In this document: positions 17,427 through 26,345 of the stretch, in pieces
Numbering within the stretch: position 1 is the first letter of the stretch
How the letters are laid out: each line of letters begins with the position of its first letter
NCBI RefSeq assembly: GCF_900110915.1
Contig: NZ_FOFG01000016.1
Location: 19,805-83,804, forward strand
Source of the DNA: Faunimonas pinastri
GTDB lineage: Bacteria > Pseudomonadota > Alphaproteobacteria > Rhizobiales > Afifellaceae
Length of the DNA stretch: 64,000 nt
Direction of reading: 5' to 3'
The notes under the pieces: generated by a model
Told to the model about the DNA's origin: nothing
What the model saw: only the letters and a program-made list of their open reading frames with translations
Databases searched by the model: none
Translations under genes and position numbers: made by a program

Positions 17427-18425
17427 ATGATGGATAGTCCTCGCACGGCGGTCAGCAATCCGCCAATCCAGCCGATGGACAGCAACCTGGGCGAGCGCGA
17501 TCTCATTCGTCGCTCGGCCACGGCCAGCCTGCCCAAGCCGGAACGTCAGCTGACGCCCGTCGCCAAGCTGATCGACGTCTCCAAGTGCATCGGCTGCAAG
17601 GCGTGCCAGTCCGCCTGCATCGAGTGGAACGACACGCATCCCGCCGTCGGCGAGAACGTGGGCGTCTACACCAACCCGCATGATCTCTCCGAGAACATGT
17701 TCACGCTGATGCGGTTCACCGAGTGGGTGAATCCCGAGACCGACAATCTGGAGTGGCTGATCCGCAAGGACGGCTGCATGCACTGCTCCGACCCGGGCTG
17801 TCTCAAGGCCTGCCCGGCCCCCGGCGCGATCGTGCAGTACTCCAACGGCATCGTGGATTTCGTCCATGAGAACTGCATCGGCTGCGGATATTGCGTGAAG
17901 GGTTGCCCCTTCAACATCCCCCGCATCTCCAAGACGGACCGGCGCGCCTACAAGTGCACGCTCTGCTCCGACCGCGTCGCGGTCGGGCAGGGGCCGGCCT
18001 GTGCCAAGGCATGTCCGACCCAGGCCATCGTCTTCGGCACCAAGGAGGACATGAAGAAGCACGCGGACGAGCGCATCGCCGACCTCAAGTCGCGCGGCTA
18101 CGCCAATGCGGGCCTCTACGATCCTCCCGGCGTCGGCGGGACGCATGTGATGTATGTGCTGCATCACAACGACAAGCCGCATATCTATGCCGACCTGCCG
18201 GACCAGCCGAAGATCTCGGCCGTCGTCCAGTCCTGGAAGGGCGTCACAAAATATGCCGGTCTCGCGGTGATGGGGCTGGCGGCTGCCGGCAGCATCCTGC
18301 ACGGTATCCTCGGCAAGCCGAACCGGGTGACGGATGAGGATGAGGAAGGCGCGGAGAAGCTGACGTCCAATCCGTCCGCGACTGATCCGGGTGCCGACGG
18401 CCACCGTCCGGAGGAACGCGTCTGA
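17427..18425 (+). CDS. fdnH: Formate dehydrogenase beta subunit, four-cluster ferredoxin-type
   Basis: A 332-residue iron-sulfur subunit carrying electrons from the catalytic subunit to the membrane cytochrome. Four cysteine groups for [4Fe-4S] clusters are visible: [11 protein letters not shown] (from C54), [26 protein letters not shown] and CTLCSDR...CAKACP. A C-terminal membrane helix (about 277-295, [20 protein letters not shown]) anchors it at the periplasmic face. The start is ATGATG at 17427, one base after the fdnG stop. Its stop shares a base with the fdnI start (TGATG), so the three subunits are tightly coupled. Confidence 0.96.
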   Translation: MMDSPRTAVSNPPIQPMDSNLGERDLIRRSATASLPKPERQLTPVAKLIDVSKCIGCKACQSACIEWNDTHPAVGENVGVYTNPHDLSENMFTLMRFTEWVNPETDNLEWLIRKDGCMHCSDPGCLKACPAPGAIVQYSNGIVDFVHENCIGCGYCVKGCPFNIPRISKTDRRAYKCTLCSDRVAVGQGPACAKACPTQAIVFGTKEDMKKHADERIADLKSRGYANAGLYDPPGVGGTHVMYVLHHNDKPHIYADLPDQPKISAVVQSWKGVTKYAGLAVMGLAAAGSILHGILGKPNRVTDEDEEGAEKLTSNPSATDPGADGHRPEERV

Positions 18426-19108
18426 TGAAAGCCGAACGCGTACAGCCCGGCGATGCGATCCATCCCGGCAATCCGATCACGGTGAACCGATATGGTCCGG
18501 CCGCTCGGGCGAACCACTGGATCACGGCGGTGTCGCTGATCCTGCTGGCTCTCTCGGGCCTCGCCCTCTTCCACCCTTCGCTGTTCTTCCTGACCGGCCT
18601 CTTCGGAGGCGGCCAGAACACGCGGGCTTGGCACCCCTATATCGGGGTGGTTCTCTTCGTCAGCTTTTTCATCTTCTTCGCGCAGCTCTGGCGGGCCAAC
18701 CTGCCCACCAGGACCGATGTGCAATGGCTGTCTCATGCCAAGGACATCATCGGCGGGCACGATGAAAAGCTGCCGGAAGTCGGCAAGTACAATGCGGGCC
18801 AGAAGTTCATCTTCTGGGCGATGGCGGGGCTGATCCTGCTCCTGATCGTCACCGGTGTGATTATCTGGGACCAGTATTTCGGCGCGGCGACGGCGGTGCA
18901 GACCAAGCGGTACGCGGTGCTGATCCATTCCATCTGCGCAGTGCTGATCATCTGCGTCTTCATCCTGCACGTCTATGCCGGCATCTGGACGCGGGGTACG
19001 ATCCGCGCCATGACGCGGGGAACGGTGACCGGCGGCTGGGCATACCGGCACCATCGCAAGTGGCTCCGCGACCTGGCGGGCCGGGGCCGGCAAACGCCCG
19101 CAGAATGA
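18425..19108 (+). CDS. fdnI: Formate dehydrogenase gamma subunit, cytochrome b556
   Basis: A 227-residue di-haem integral membrane subunit that passes electrons to quinone. Four membrane helices are visible: about 33-56, 70-95, 130-155 and 172-195. Candidate haem histidines are in ANHWITAVSL, HPYIGVVLF and HSICAVLIICVFILHVYAG. The 1-base overlap with fdnH (TGATG) shows co-translation. Length and topology match E. coli FdnI/FdoI. Confidence 0.95.
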   Translation: MKAERVQPGDAIHPGNPITVNRYGPAARANHWITAVSLILLALSGLALFHPSLFFLTGLFGGGQNTRAWHPYIGVVLFVSFFIFFAQLWRANLPTRTDVQWLSHAKDIIGGHDEKLPEVGKYNAGQKFIFWAMAGLILLLIVTGVIIWDQYFGAATAVQTKRYAVLIHSICAVLIICVFILHVYAGIWTRGTIRAMTRGTVTGGWAYRHHRKWLRDLAGRGRQTPAE

Positions 19109-19182
19109 GCCGCCCGCCGGCGACCGGCGCGGCATGACAAACGACAGGGGCGTGGCCGGTCCGGCCCGCCCACCGAGGTAAG

Positions 19183-20103
19183 ATGTCCGATACCCATACG
19201 ATTCAGCCCGATCCGTCCGCGATCGGGGGGGTGCCCAAGGCACCCTTCGCTTTGCTTCCCGACGCCTCGCGCCTGTTCGCGCGCCGTGCGGAACGCTTCG
19301 ACGGCCTGGCACCAGGCAGCGACCTTGCTGCCTATCTCCATTTCCTGGCGGAGATCAGCCGCGCGCAGTCCGACATCGCGAACGACCTGCCACCTGCCGA
19401 GCCTATCCTGGCCGAGGTGACCGAACGGTCGCGAACCGGGCAGATGCCGCCGATCGACCGCTCTTCGGTGTCCGGCGGACAGGTCCGCGCCACGCTGCGC
19501 GCCCTCTTCGAGAAGGCGGACGCGATCGAGAAGCCCGAACAAGCCGCCACGGCGCTCGCCGCTCTCCGGCAGGCCGACGACGCGACGCTCGACACGCTGA
19601 TCCGCGACGCGCTGTCCGACGCCATTCCGGTGGAAACGCTGGCCGCGAACCTCTTCGTCTCCGCCGGTCTGCAGGTCCACATGGCGCGCTGGGCCGGCGG
19701 TGCCGATGCCACCCGTCTGGTGCCCGTCAGCGTCGGCGTCTGCCCCGTCTGCGGCGGCAAGCCTATCGCTTCGATGGTGGTCGGCGTGATGGGAGCGGAA
19801 GGCGCGCGCTATTGCGTCTGCTCCTGCTGCGCCACGCAGTGGAACGAAGTGCGCGTGAAATGCGTGACCTGCGGCTCCACCAAGGGGGTGGGCTACCGTT
19901 CCGTTGCCGAGGACGACCGCGACGCGACCGTGAAGGCCGAGGTCTGCGACGAGTGCGGCAGCTACGTGAAGATCCTCTACGCGAACAAGAACCCGTCGCT
20001 CGATCCCGTCGCGGATGACGTGGCGAGCCTTGGCCTCGACCTCCTGATGCGCGACACGGAATACCGCCGCGCGGCGTTGAATCCCTATCTCCTGGGCTAC
20101 TGA
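19183..20103 (+). CDS. fdhE: Formate dehydrogenase accessory protein FdhE
   Basis: A 306-residue cytoplasmic rubredoxin-like maturation factor that binds the catalytic subunit before Tat export. The C-terminal half carries the family's paired cysteine motifs: CPVCGG, CSCCATQW, CVTCGS and CDECGS, the iron-binding sites. The N-terminal half is helical and variable. The start is the ATG at 19183 with GAGGT just upstream, 74 bp after fdnI. It is followed within 4 bp by the Sel1-repeat gene. Confidence 0.94.
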   Translation: MSDTHTIQPDPSAIGGVPKAPFALLPDASRLFARRAERFDGLAPGSDLAAYLHFLAEISRAQSDIANDLPPAEPILAEVTERSRTGQMPPIDRSSVSGGQVRATLRALFEKADAIEKPEQAATALAALRQADDATLDTLIRDALSDAIPVETLAANLFVSAGLQVHMARWAGGADATRLVPVSVGVCPVCGGKPIASMVVGVMGAEGARYCVCSCCATQWNEVRVKCVTCGSTKGVGYRSVAEDDRDATVKAEVCDECGSYVKILYANKNPSLDPVADDVASLGLDLLMRDTEYRRAALNPYLLGY

Positions 20104-20107
20104 TCCG

Positions 20108-20950
20108 GTGCGCTGGATCGAGCACCTGGGGCGGGTCGCGCGCGAGGCGGCAAGCCGGGTCACCTCCGCCGCGAGCCGAAGGGAAGACCCCGCCGCCGAC
20201 GATCCCATGGCGCAGGCGGTGGAGGCGTCCAGGCGCGGCGATTACCAGACGGCCCTCGCGCTGTGGGAGCCCATGGCGCGGGCGGGCCATGCGCGCGCGC
20301 AAAGCAATATCGGCGCCTGTTTCGCGGAGGGGCTCGGCGTCGAGCAGGACTTCAAGCTGGCTCTGGGTTGGCTGACCGTGGCGGCCGAGGCCGGCGATCC
20401 GGTCGGCCAACGCAATCTCGCCGCCCTTTATTTCCGCGGCGACGGCGTCGAGGCCGACGATGCCCGGGCCGAGCAGCTCTACCGGGCCGCCGCCTCGCAG
20501 GGCGACGGGCCGGCGCAGGACATGCTGAGCTGGATGCTGCTGGAAGGCGAAGCCACGCCGGGGCGCATCGACGAAGCCCGCCACTGGGCGCTTTCCGCCG
20601 CCGATGCCGGCATTGCCAGCGCCATGACGCGCCTCGGCATGATGCATCACAACGCAATCGGCTTCGATCGGGATCCGGTCCGGGCGGCCCATTGGTGGCG
20701 GCAGGCGGCGCTCGGCGGCGATGCCGACGGGCAGGCCATGCTCGGCGCGTCGCTGCATCTCGGCAACGGCATCGGTCGCGACGGCCGCGAAGCGTTGACG
20801 TGGCTCCTGCGGGCGCAGGCCGGCGGTAGCTCGCTCGCCGCGCCGTTCCTCGAACCCGTCCGCAACACGCTGACGCCCGGGGATATTGCGACCGCCGAAC
20901 AGGAAGCGACGCTTCCGCCGGCCCTCTCCGCGAGGGGACGCGCGGCATGA
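20108..20950 (+). CDS. Sel1-repeat (TPR-like) protein in the formate/selenium operon
   Basis: A 280-residue protein with about five Sel1-like repeats of 36 residues from residue 35 to 245 (for example QSNIGACFAEGLGVEQDFKLALGWLTVAAEAGD and QRNLAALYFRGDGVEADDARAEQLYRAAASQGD, each given here in part). No signal peptide or membrane helix is evident, so it is probably a cytoplasmic protein-protein adaptor. It starts 4 bp after fdhE and its stop overlaps the selB start (ATGA), so it is made together with SelB. This slot often holds selA in proteobacterial formate operons; this protein shows no PLP-enzyme features and is not SelA, despite the similar name. Its role is unknown. Confidence 0.85.
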   Translation: MRWIEHLGRVAREAASRVTSAASRREDPAADDPMAQAVEASRRGDYQTALALWEPMARAGHARAQSNIGACFAEGLGVEQDFKLALGWLTVAAEAGDPVGQRNLAALYFRGDGVEADDARAEQLYRAAASQGDGPAQDMLSWMLLEGEATPGRIDEARHWALSAADAGIASAMTRLGMMHHNAIGFDRDPVRAAHWWRQAALGGDADGQAMLGASLHLGNGIGRDGREALTWLLRAQAGGSSLAAPFLEPVRNTLTPGDIATAEQEATLPPALSARGRAA

Positions 20951-22938
20951 TCGTCGGCACCGCCGGGCATATCGATCACGGCAAGACCTCGCTGGTGAAG
21001 GCGCTTTCCGGGGTCGATACGGACCGGCTGAAGGAAGAGAAGGCGCGCGGGATCACGATCGACCTCGGCTTCGCCTATGTGCCGGCGGGGGAGGGGCATG
21101 TCCTCGGCTTCGTCGATGTGCCGGGCCACGAGCGCTTCGTGCACACCATGCTGGCCGGCGCCAGCGGCATAGACATGGCGCTCCTGGTGGTTGCGGCCGA
21201 TGACGGGCCGATGCCGCAGACGTCGGAGCACCTGGCCATCCTCGATCTGCTTGGCGTCGAGCGCGGCATCGTCGCGCTGAGCAAGGCGGACCTCGTTTCC
21301 CCCGAGCGGCTCGCCGAGGTGACGGCGGAGATCGACACGCTGCTGGAGCCGACAGGACTCGCAGGTTCGCCCGTCGTCCCGGTTTCCACGCTGACCGGAG
21401 AAGGCGTCGCGGAACTCAAGGCTCGTCTGATCCAGGCCGAACAGGATTTCGTTCGGGCGCGGACCGGGGGCCGTTTCCGTCTTGCCGTCGATCGTTGCTT
21501 CACTCTGCAAGGCGCTGGAACCGTGGTCACCGGGACGGTGCTCTCCGGCGCGGTTTCCGTGGGCGACCGCGTGCTGGTGAGCCCGTCGGCGCTGCCGGCG
21601 CGCGTCCGGTCGATCCACGCGCAGAACCGGCCGGCCGAGCGCGGCGTGGCGGGGCAGCGTTGCGCCCTCAATCTCGTCGGCGAGGCGATTTCCAAGGAGG
21701 CGATCCATCGCGGCGATGTCGTGCTGGATCCCGCCTTGCACGCGCCGACCGATCGTATCGACGCCGACCTTCGCGTGTTGCCGTCCGAGCGCAAGGCGAT
21801 CGGGCACTGGTTCCCGGTTCGCCTGCACCACCACGCGGCGGAAGTCGGTGCGCGGATCGCGCTCCTGGGCGAGCATTCCGTGCGTCCGGGAGGCACGGGC
21901 CGCGTCCAGCTCGTGCTGGACACACCGATCGCCGCGACGGTGGGCGACCGTTACGTCATTCGCGACGTGTCCGCGCAGCGCACGATCGGCGGCGGACGTC
22001 TTCTGGATCTCCGGCCGCCGGCCCGCAAGCGCCGTACGGCCGAACGCCTCGCTCAACTCGATGCGCTGACCGCCACCGATCCCGCCGCCGCGTTGTCGGC
22101 TTTGCTCGATATCGCGCCGTTCTGGGTGGACGTGACCACCTTCATGCGCGACCGCGCGCTCTCGGAGGAGCAGTCCGCGACGCTGCTGGCGGCGGTCGCG
22201 CCGCAAACGCTTCCCGGCGACGGACGCGTCATCGCGCTTTCGCCCGCGCAATGGCAGCGCTTCTCCGCAACGGCCACGGAAACGCTTGAGCGCTTCCACG
22301 CCGAGGCGCCGGACGTGCAGGGGCTCGGCCGCGAGAAGCTGCGCAGCCTTGCCGATCCCAAATTGCCGCCCGATGGGGTGGCCGCCGCGCTGCAGATGCT
22401 GGCGCGGGCGGGCCTCGTTTCGATCGAGGGCGCCTTCGTGCGTCTGCCGACCCACGAGGTGCGGCTGACGGAGGCAGACGAGGAAATCTGGCGCGAGCTT
22501 TTCGGCCATCTCGGCGATGGCGAGCGCTTCCGGCCGCCCCGGGTGCGCGACCTTGCCGGGCTGCTGGCTGTTCCGGAGGGCAATGTCCGCCGCGTGCTGA
22601 AACTTTGCGCGCGCCTCGGCCGCGTGGACGAGATCGCGCACGACCACTTCTTCCTGCGCGCCACCACGCGCGAGATGGTGGGCATCGCGATGGATGTCGC
22701 GGGAAAGACCCGGGAAGGGCAGTTCAACGCGGCGCTCTTTCGCGACCGCATGAACAATGGCCGCAAGGTCGCGATCCAGATCCTGGAATTCTTCGACCAT
22801 GCCGGGCTGACGCTCCGCCGGGGCGATCTCCGTCGCCTGAACCCGCAAGCGCTGGATCTCTTCGGAGCAACCGAGGCCGTCGGCATCGAGCGATCCGCCC
22901 TGCCGCACGGGCAGGAAACAACGAGGCCCGACCCATGA
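20947..22938 (+). CDS. selB: Selenocysteine-specific translation elongation factor SelB
   Basis: A 663-residue GTPase that brings Sec-tRNA(Sec) to the ribosome at UGA codons marked by a SECIS hairpin. G-domain motifs are GHIDHGKT (7-14), DVPGHE (57-62) and SKAD (112-115); EF-Tu-like beta-barrel domains follow to about residue 350. The C-terminal third contains tandem winged helices that bind SECIS RNA ([30 protein letters not shown] is part of one, quoted here in segments). It overlaps both neighbours by 4 bp (ATGA). Its presence supports decoding of the fdnG UGA. The partners selA, selC and selD are not in the window. Confidence 0.96.
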   Translation: MIVGTAGHIDHGKTSLVKALSGVDTDRLKEEKARGITIDLGFAYVPAGEGHVLGFVDVPGHERFVHTMLAGASGIDMALLVVAADDGPMPQTSEHLAILDLLGVERGIVALSKADLVSPERLAEVTAEIDTLLEPTGLAGSPVVPVSTLTGEGVAELKARLIQAEQDFVRARTGGRFRLAVDRCFTLQGAGTVVTGTVLSGAVSVGDRVLVSPSALPARVRSIHAQNRPAERGVAGQRCALNLVGEAISKEAIHRGDVVLDPALHAPTDRIDADLRVLPSERKAIGHWFPVRLHHHAAEVGARIALLGEHSVRPGGTGRVQLVLDTPIAATVGDRYVIRDVSAQRTIGGGRLLDLRPPARKRRTAERLAQLDALTATDPAAALSALLDIAPFWVDVTTFMRDRALSEEQSATLLAAVAPQTLPGDGRVIALSPAQWQRFSATATETLERFHAEAPDVQGLGREKLRSLADPKLPPDGVAAALQMLARAGLVSIEGAFVRLPTHEVRLTEADEEIWRELFGHLGDGERFRPPRVRDLAGLLAVPEGNVRRVLKLCARLGRVDEIAHDHFFLRATTREMVGIAMDVAGKTREGQFNAALFRDRMNNGRKVAIQILEFFDHAGLTLRRGDLRRLNPQALDLFGATEAVGIERSALPHGQETTRPDP

Positions 22939-23315
22939 GTGCCCCCGCCGAAACCGATTTCGACGACTGGCTGATCGAAACCTTCGACAATACCGGCTCG
23001 TTCACGGTGCTGATTGTGCTGCTGGGTATCGGAGAAACCGAGGTCGCGTTGCTGCGCTCGGCCTATCTTCACGTGATCGGCAACGATCCGCGCTGGGCCG
23101 ACATGGTTGCGATGTTTTCCGGTGCGGGCGTCGAGTGGAACGGCGCCGTCTTCTTCCGTGCGGGGGAGGAGGGACTGGTGGAGGACGGGGAAGCGAAGCG
23201 CCGCCTGGCGTCGCTCGTCCGGCACCTCCACGAAGACCGGACGATCATTCGAGATGGCGAGTTCTTCAATCGCGACGGACTGCGGCTTTCGCTGGAGGAG
23301 CGGGTCACGCACTGA
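22935..23315 (+). CDS. Uncharacterised protein translationally coupled to selB
   Basis: A 126-residue acidic protein whose start overlaps the selB stop (ATGA), so its output is tied to SelB. It has no signal peptide. A short hydrophobic stretch (FTVLIVLLGIG, about residues 24-34) is too short and too close to charged residues to be a sure membrane helix. Aromatic-rich, mixed alpha/beta segments follow (NDPRWADMVAMF, GVEWNGAVFFRAG). I do not recognise a family. It is the last gene of the operon, and the next gene converges on it after 27 bp. A role in selenium or formate metabolism is inferred from position only. Confidence 0.78.
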   Translation: MSAPAETDFDDWLIETFDNTGSFTVLIVLLGIGETEVALLRSAYLHVIGNDPRWADMVAMFSGAGVEWNGAVFFRAGEEGLVEDGEAKRRLASLVRHLHEDRTIIRDGEFFNRDGLRLSLEERVTH

Positions 23316-23342
23316 GCGCGACCCGGAATTCGGCGATACGGC

Positions 23343-23684
23343 TCAGCAGCCGGAGTTCTGGGCGGGCTTCGGCTGCGATTGCGTAGGGTCGAGGCCCGTC
23401 GCTGTTTCCGCGTGGGCGTTCGGGGAGTCCGCGCTCGCGCCGGAAGGCGTCGTGCCGATGAACGAGCCGCCCGTGCCACCGCTCCAGCCGGTCGATCCGG
23501 CATTGCCCGGTTTCGTGCCCGAGTCGGCGCTTTGGGAAGGCTGCGTCGCCGGCTCGGTCGCCTTAGCCTGTCCGCAGGCGCTCGGCTTCTTCAGCGACTG
23601 GTCCGAAACAGGCTGTTGCGCGAAAGCGCACGTCGCCGCGGTAAGGGCCGTCATGAACACCAATGTACCGATCCGCAGACGCAT
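23343..23684 (-). CDS. Small exported protein under an EcfG-type stress promoter
   Basis: A 113-residue protein with a clear signal peptide (MRLRIGTLVFMTALTAATC, cleavage near AFA-QQ) and a low-complexity, Gly/Ser/Thr/Pro/Gln-rich mature part. The mature part has two cysteines, one being the last residue. The ATG at 23684 has AAAGGAA upstream. No family recognised. It is probably a periplasmic or envelope protein. The perfect GGAAC-N16-CGTT promoter 26 bp upstream places it in the general stress response. Confidence 0.72.
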   Translation of the reverse strand: MRLRIGTLVFMTALTAATCAFAQQPVSDQSLKKPSACGQAKATEPATQPSQSADSGTKPGNAGSTGWSGGTGGSFIGTTPSGASADSPNAHAETATGLDPTQSQPKPAQNSGC

Positions 23685-23709
23685 CTGAGTTCCTTTCGTT
23701 TGAGAAGGG

Positions 23710-23734
23710 AACGTGGCCTCCGCGCGCGGGTTCC
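23710..23734 (-). promoter_or_regulatory. EcfG-type (general stress sigma) promoter
   Basis: Reading leftward: GGAAC (23734-23730), 16 bases, CGTT (23713-23710), an exact match to the alphaproteobacterial EcfG consensus. The start codon of the exported protein is 26 bp beyond it. Confidence 0.75.
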
Positions 23735-23787
23735 GCGCGCATGTGTAGGCCGGGGGCGGTGCGCGGCGATCCGGTAGCGGAATGCGG

Positions 23788-23812
23788 AAAGGCCGCCCCG
23801 GGGGCGGCCTTT
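23788..23812 (-). terminator. Hairpin terminator after the TonB-dependent receptor
   Basis: An 11-bp perfect stem (AAAGGCCGCCC/GGGCGGCCTTT) with a 3-base loop lies 36 bp past the receptor stop. The trailing run of T is only three long, so termination may be partial. Confidence 0.6.
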
Positions 23813-23848
23813 CGGTGAGAGTTGTCGCCCGAAAGCGCGGGAAGGAAG

Positions 23849-26029
23849 CTACCAGCGGTAGCTGGCCTTGAGGTAGGCCGTGCGCCGGTCGCCGTAGCTG
23901 CACACCGTGGCGCTGCTGCAGGCGGAAACATACTTCTTGTCGAGGATGTTGTTGACGTTGAGCGCGATGCCCCACTTGTCACGCTGGTAGCGGATCGCCG
24001 CGTCGAACAGCGTGGCGTCGGGCACTTCCAGCGTGTTGGCCGTATCGGCGTAGGACTTGCCGATGTAGCGCACGCCGCCGCCGAAGCTCACGCCCTCGAA
24101 GCGGCCCTTCTGCAGGGTGTAGTCGAGCCAGAGTGAAGCCAGCGTATCCGGGACGACCGTGGGCCGCTTGCCGATGATGGACGCATCCGGATCGTCGGTG
24201 ACTTCCAGGTCGTAGGCCGTGATCGAGGCGATCGCCTTCAGCCCGTTGGTCAACTGGGCGACGCCCTCCGCTTCCACGCCGCGCGAACGCACTTCGCCGA
24301 TCTGCACGGTGTTCAGGATGTTGTTGGGGTCGGTCGTCTGGGTATTGGTGCGGGTCAGGTTGAACGCCGAGACCGTGATCGAGCTCTTCGAGCCCGGTGC
24401 CTGGTACTTCAGGCCGGCCTCGTACTCGTCCGCCTCCTCAGGCTTGTAGGCCTGGCCGTAATAGTTGGTGCCGATTACCGTATTGAACGCATGCGAGACG
24501 CTGACATACGGCGTCAGGCCGTTGTCGAAGAGGTAGGCAAGCCCGGCGCGGCCGCTGAAAGCTCCGTCGTCATTGCTGTAGCCGGTGCCGGTCAGGCGGT
24601 TGTCGACATCGGTCCAGAGATGGTCGTATCGGCCGCTCAGCGTCAGGAGCCATTTGTCGAGCTTGACCTGGTCCTGCACGTAGGTGCCGAGTTGCTGAAG
24701 CTCGTAGCGAGTCTTCAGGTAGGGCGTCGTGGAGAAGGCGTCGGAGCTGTACTGCGGATCCGCCGCGCTGATCGACGTGCCGAGGCCCGATCCCTGCTTG
24801 TCGTCCAGGTGGTAGTTCCGATAGTCGAGCCCGAAGAGCAGCTTGTGGGTCAGCGGACCGGTCGCGAAATCGACCTGCGCCTGGGTGTCGGCGGTGAGGA
24901 AGTTGACCTCCGGCGTCGTGCGGAAGGCATAGCGGCCGAGCTGGTACGTATTGGTCGGGTCGGTGAGATCGGAATTGACGTAGCCGTAGGGCGCCAGTTC
25001 CTGCTCGACGATCTTGAGGTGCGAATAGCGAAGGTTCTGCCGCACCGTCCAGTTGCCGTCGAACTTGTGCTCGAACTCGTAGCCGATCATCTCCTGCTGG
25101 CGATAGAACTTGTCGTAGTTCTTCTCGCTATAGAAGAAGTCGCTGGCGATCCGGCCAAAAGGTGCGCGCTTCACCGTGCCGTAATAGGGCAGGAAGCCGC
25201 TCGGATGATTGACGTCGTCATGCTCGTAGGAGCCGAGCAGCGTCAGCGTGGTGCTGTCGTTCGGGCGGAAGGTGACGGCAGGCGCGATATAGCCGCGGAA
25301 ATCGTCGGCCTTGTCGGTCTGCGTGCCGCCGCCATGGATGAGGCCGGTCAGGCGATAGGACCAGACGCCGTTCGGATCGGCCTTTCCACCCATGTCGAAA
25401 GCGCCATAGGCGTTGCCGTTGGAATTCACGCCGGTCTCGACGTAGTGCAGCGGCTCCGTGGTCGGGTGCTTGCTGACGAGGTTGATCAGCCCGCCCGGCG
25501 AGCTGCCGCCGTAGAGCACGGAAGCGGGGCCGCGCAGCACTTCGATGCGATCGAGGCCGAAGGGTTCGTTCTTGAAGCCGGCAAAGGCGTAGCCATATTC
25601 CGCCAGCCCATCGCGGAAGAGGCTGTCCTGACCAACCTGGAAGCCGCGAATGAAGAGCCATTCGGTGCGGGGATCCGGCCCGTAGGTCTGGGCGCGGACG
25701 CCGGCGGTGTAACGCAGGGCCTCGTCCAGCGACTGGGCCTGCCGGTCCTCGATCTCTTCGCGGCCGAGCACGGCGATGGACTGCGGCACTTCCCGGATCG
25801 GCGTGTCGGTCTTGGTCGCGACCGCGCTCTGGCTGGCGACATAGCCGGGCACCGGACCCTTGGCCGTCTCTCCGGAGCCCTGCACCTCCACCGTGCTGAG
25901 CTGGATCGTGTCGCCACCGGCCGCCGCCGTGTTGGCGTCGGCGGTGTCCTGGGCCCAGCCGGTGGCGGGGATCGTCAGCAGCGCTGCTCCGGACAGAAGG
26001 GCCAAACCGAGGCGGGGTGAAGCTCTCAT
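23849..26029 (-). CDS. TonB-dependent siderophore receptor
   Basis: A 726-residue outer-membrane receptor for ferric siderophores (FhuA/FpvA class). A signal peptide ends near GWA-QD. A TonB-box-like segment (DTIQLSTVEVQG) and plug domain follow (IREVPQSIAVLGREEIEDR, IEVLRGPASVLYGGSSPGGLINLV, quoted in parts). The rest is a 22-strand barrel ending in the expected aromatic residue (YLKASYRW). The start is taken at MRASPRLG (26029), directly before the signal peptide; 23 further upstream codons are open but not signal-like. The exact siderophore cannot be told. No clear Fur or RirA site could be fixed by eye. Confidence 0.93.
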   Translation of the reverse strand: MRASPRLGLALLSGAALLTIPATGWAQDTADANTAAAGGDTIQLSTVEVQGSGETAKGPVPGYVASQSAVATKTDTPIREVPQSIAVLGREEIEDRQAQSLDEALRYTAGVRAQTYGPDPRTEWLFIRGFQVGQDSLFRDGLAEYGYAFAGFKNEPFGLDRIEVLRGPASVLYGGSSPGGLINLVSKHPTTEPLHYVETGVNSNGNAYGAFDMGGKADPNGVWSYRLTGLIHGGGTQTDKADDFRGYIAPAVTFRPNDSTTLTLLGSYEHDDVNHPSGFLPYYGTVKRAPFGRIASDFFYSEKNYDKFYRQQEMIGYEFEHKFDGNWTVRQNLRYSHLKIVEQELAPYGYVNSDLTDPTNTYQLGRYAFRTTPEVNFLTADTQAQVDFATGPLTHKLLFGLDYRNYHLDDKQGSGLGTSISAADPQYSSDAFSTTPYLKTRYELQQLGTYVQDQVKLDKWLLTLSGRYDHLWTDVDNRLTGTGYSNDDGAFSGRAGLAYLFDNGLTPYVSVSHAFNTVIGTNYYGQAYKPEEADEYEAGLKYQAPGSKSSITVSAFNLTRTNTQTTDPNNILNTVQIGEVRSRGVEAEGVAQLTNGLKAIASITAYDLEVTDDPDASIIGKRPTVVPDTLASLWLDYTLQKGRFEGVSFGGGVRYIGKSYADTANTLEVPDATLFDAAIRYQRDKWGIALNVNNILDKKYVSACSSATVCSYGDRRTAYLKASYRW

Positions 26030-26345
26030 TTTTTCAAAACTCCCAGGCGACACCGACCCTCTCTTTGGAGCGAGTCTAAACCTGAACAAATACATCAAGT
26101 TTTCGGATAGTGGGGTCTGGAGGCTTCGACAAGGTGGCGCGAAAGGTTGCCGGGAACTGTTGCCGGAATCACACTCTCCGGAAACGGGACGTCCCGGTCG
26201 CGGGCCGATCGTCCGCGAGATCGTCGTTGGCTGACCCGACCCTGGTTGGGTCGGGGCTGCGATTTGCCGCGCCGTTTCGAGGCATTTCGGCTGGAAAGGG
26301 CAGCCATCAGGCTTAGGTTAAAGGGTTCAACAACGGAGGAACCGG
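26030..26345. promoter_or_regulatory. Divergent intergenic region, receptor versus Na/Pi transporter
   Basis: A 316-bp gap between two divergent genes. On the receptor side there is an AT-rich stretch near 26075-26105. On the transporter side there is a perfect 8-bp-stem hairpin (26235-26255). No other gene is seen. Confidence 0.55.
26235..26255 (+). other. Leader hairpin before the Na/Pi transporter gene
   Basis: CCCGACCC (26235-26242), loop TGGTT, GGGTCGGG (26248-26255): a perfect 8-bp stem about 90 bases before the GTG start. No T run follows, so it is not a classical terminator. It could be a leader structure or an operator palindrome. Confidence 0.4.

Noticed and set aside
14267..17536. 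A 1089-codon open frame on the minus strand opposite fdnG
   Set aside because: It is a shadow of high-GC codon use: the plus strand encodes a complete, motif-rich formate dehydrogenase, and the antisense product resembles nothing.
20947..23315. A selC (tRNA-Sec) gene near selB
   Set aside because: No TCA-anticodon loop with long acceptor and variable arms was found by eye around selB or elsewhere in the window.
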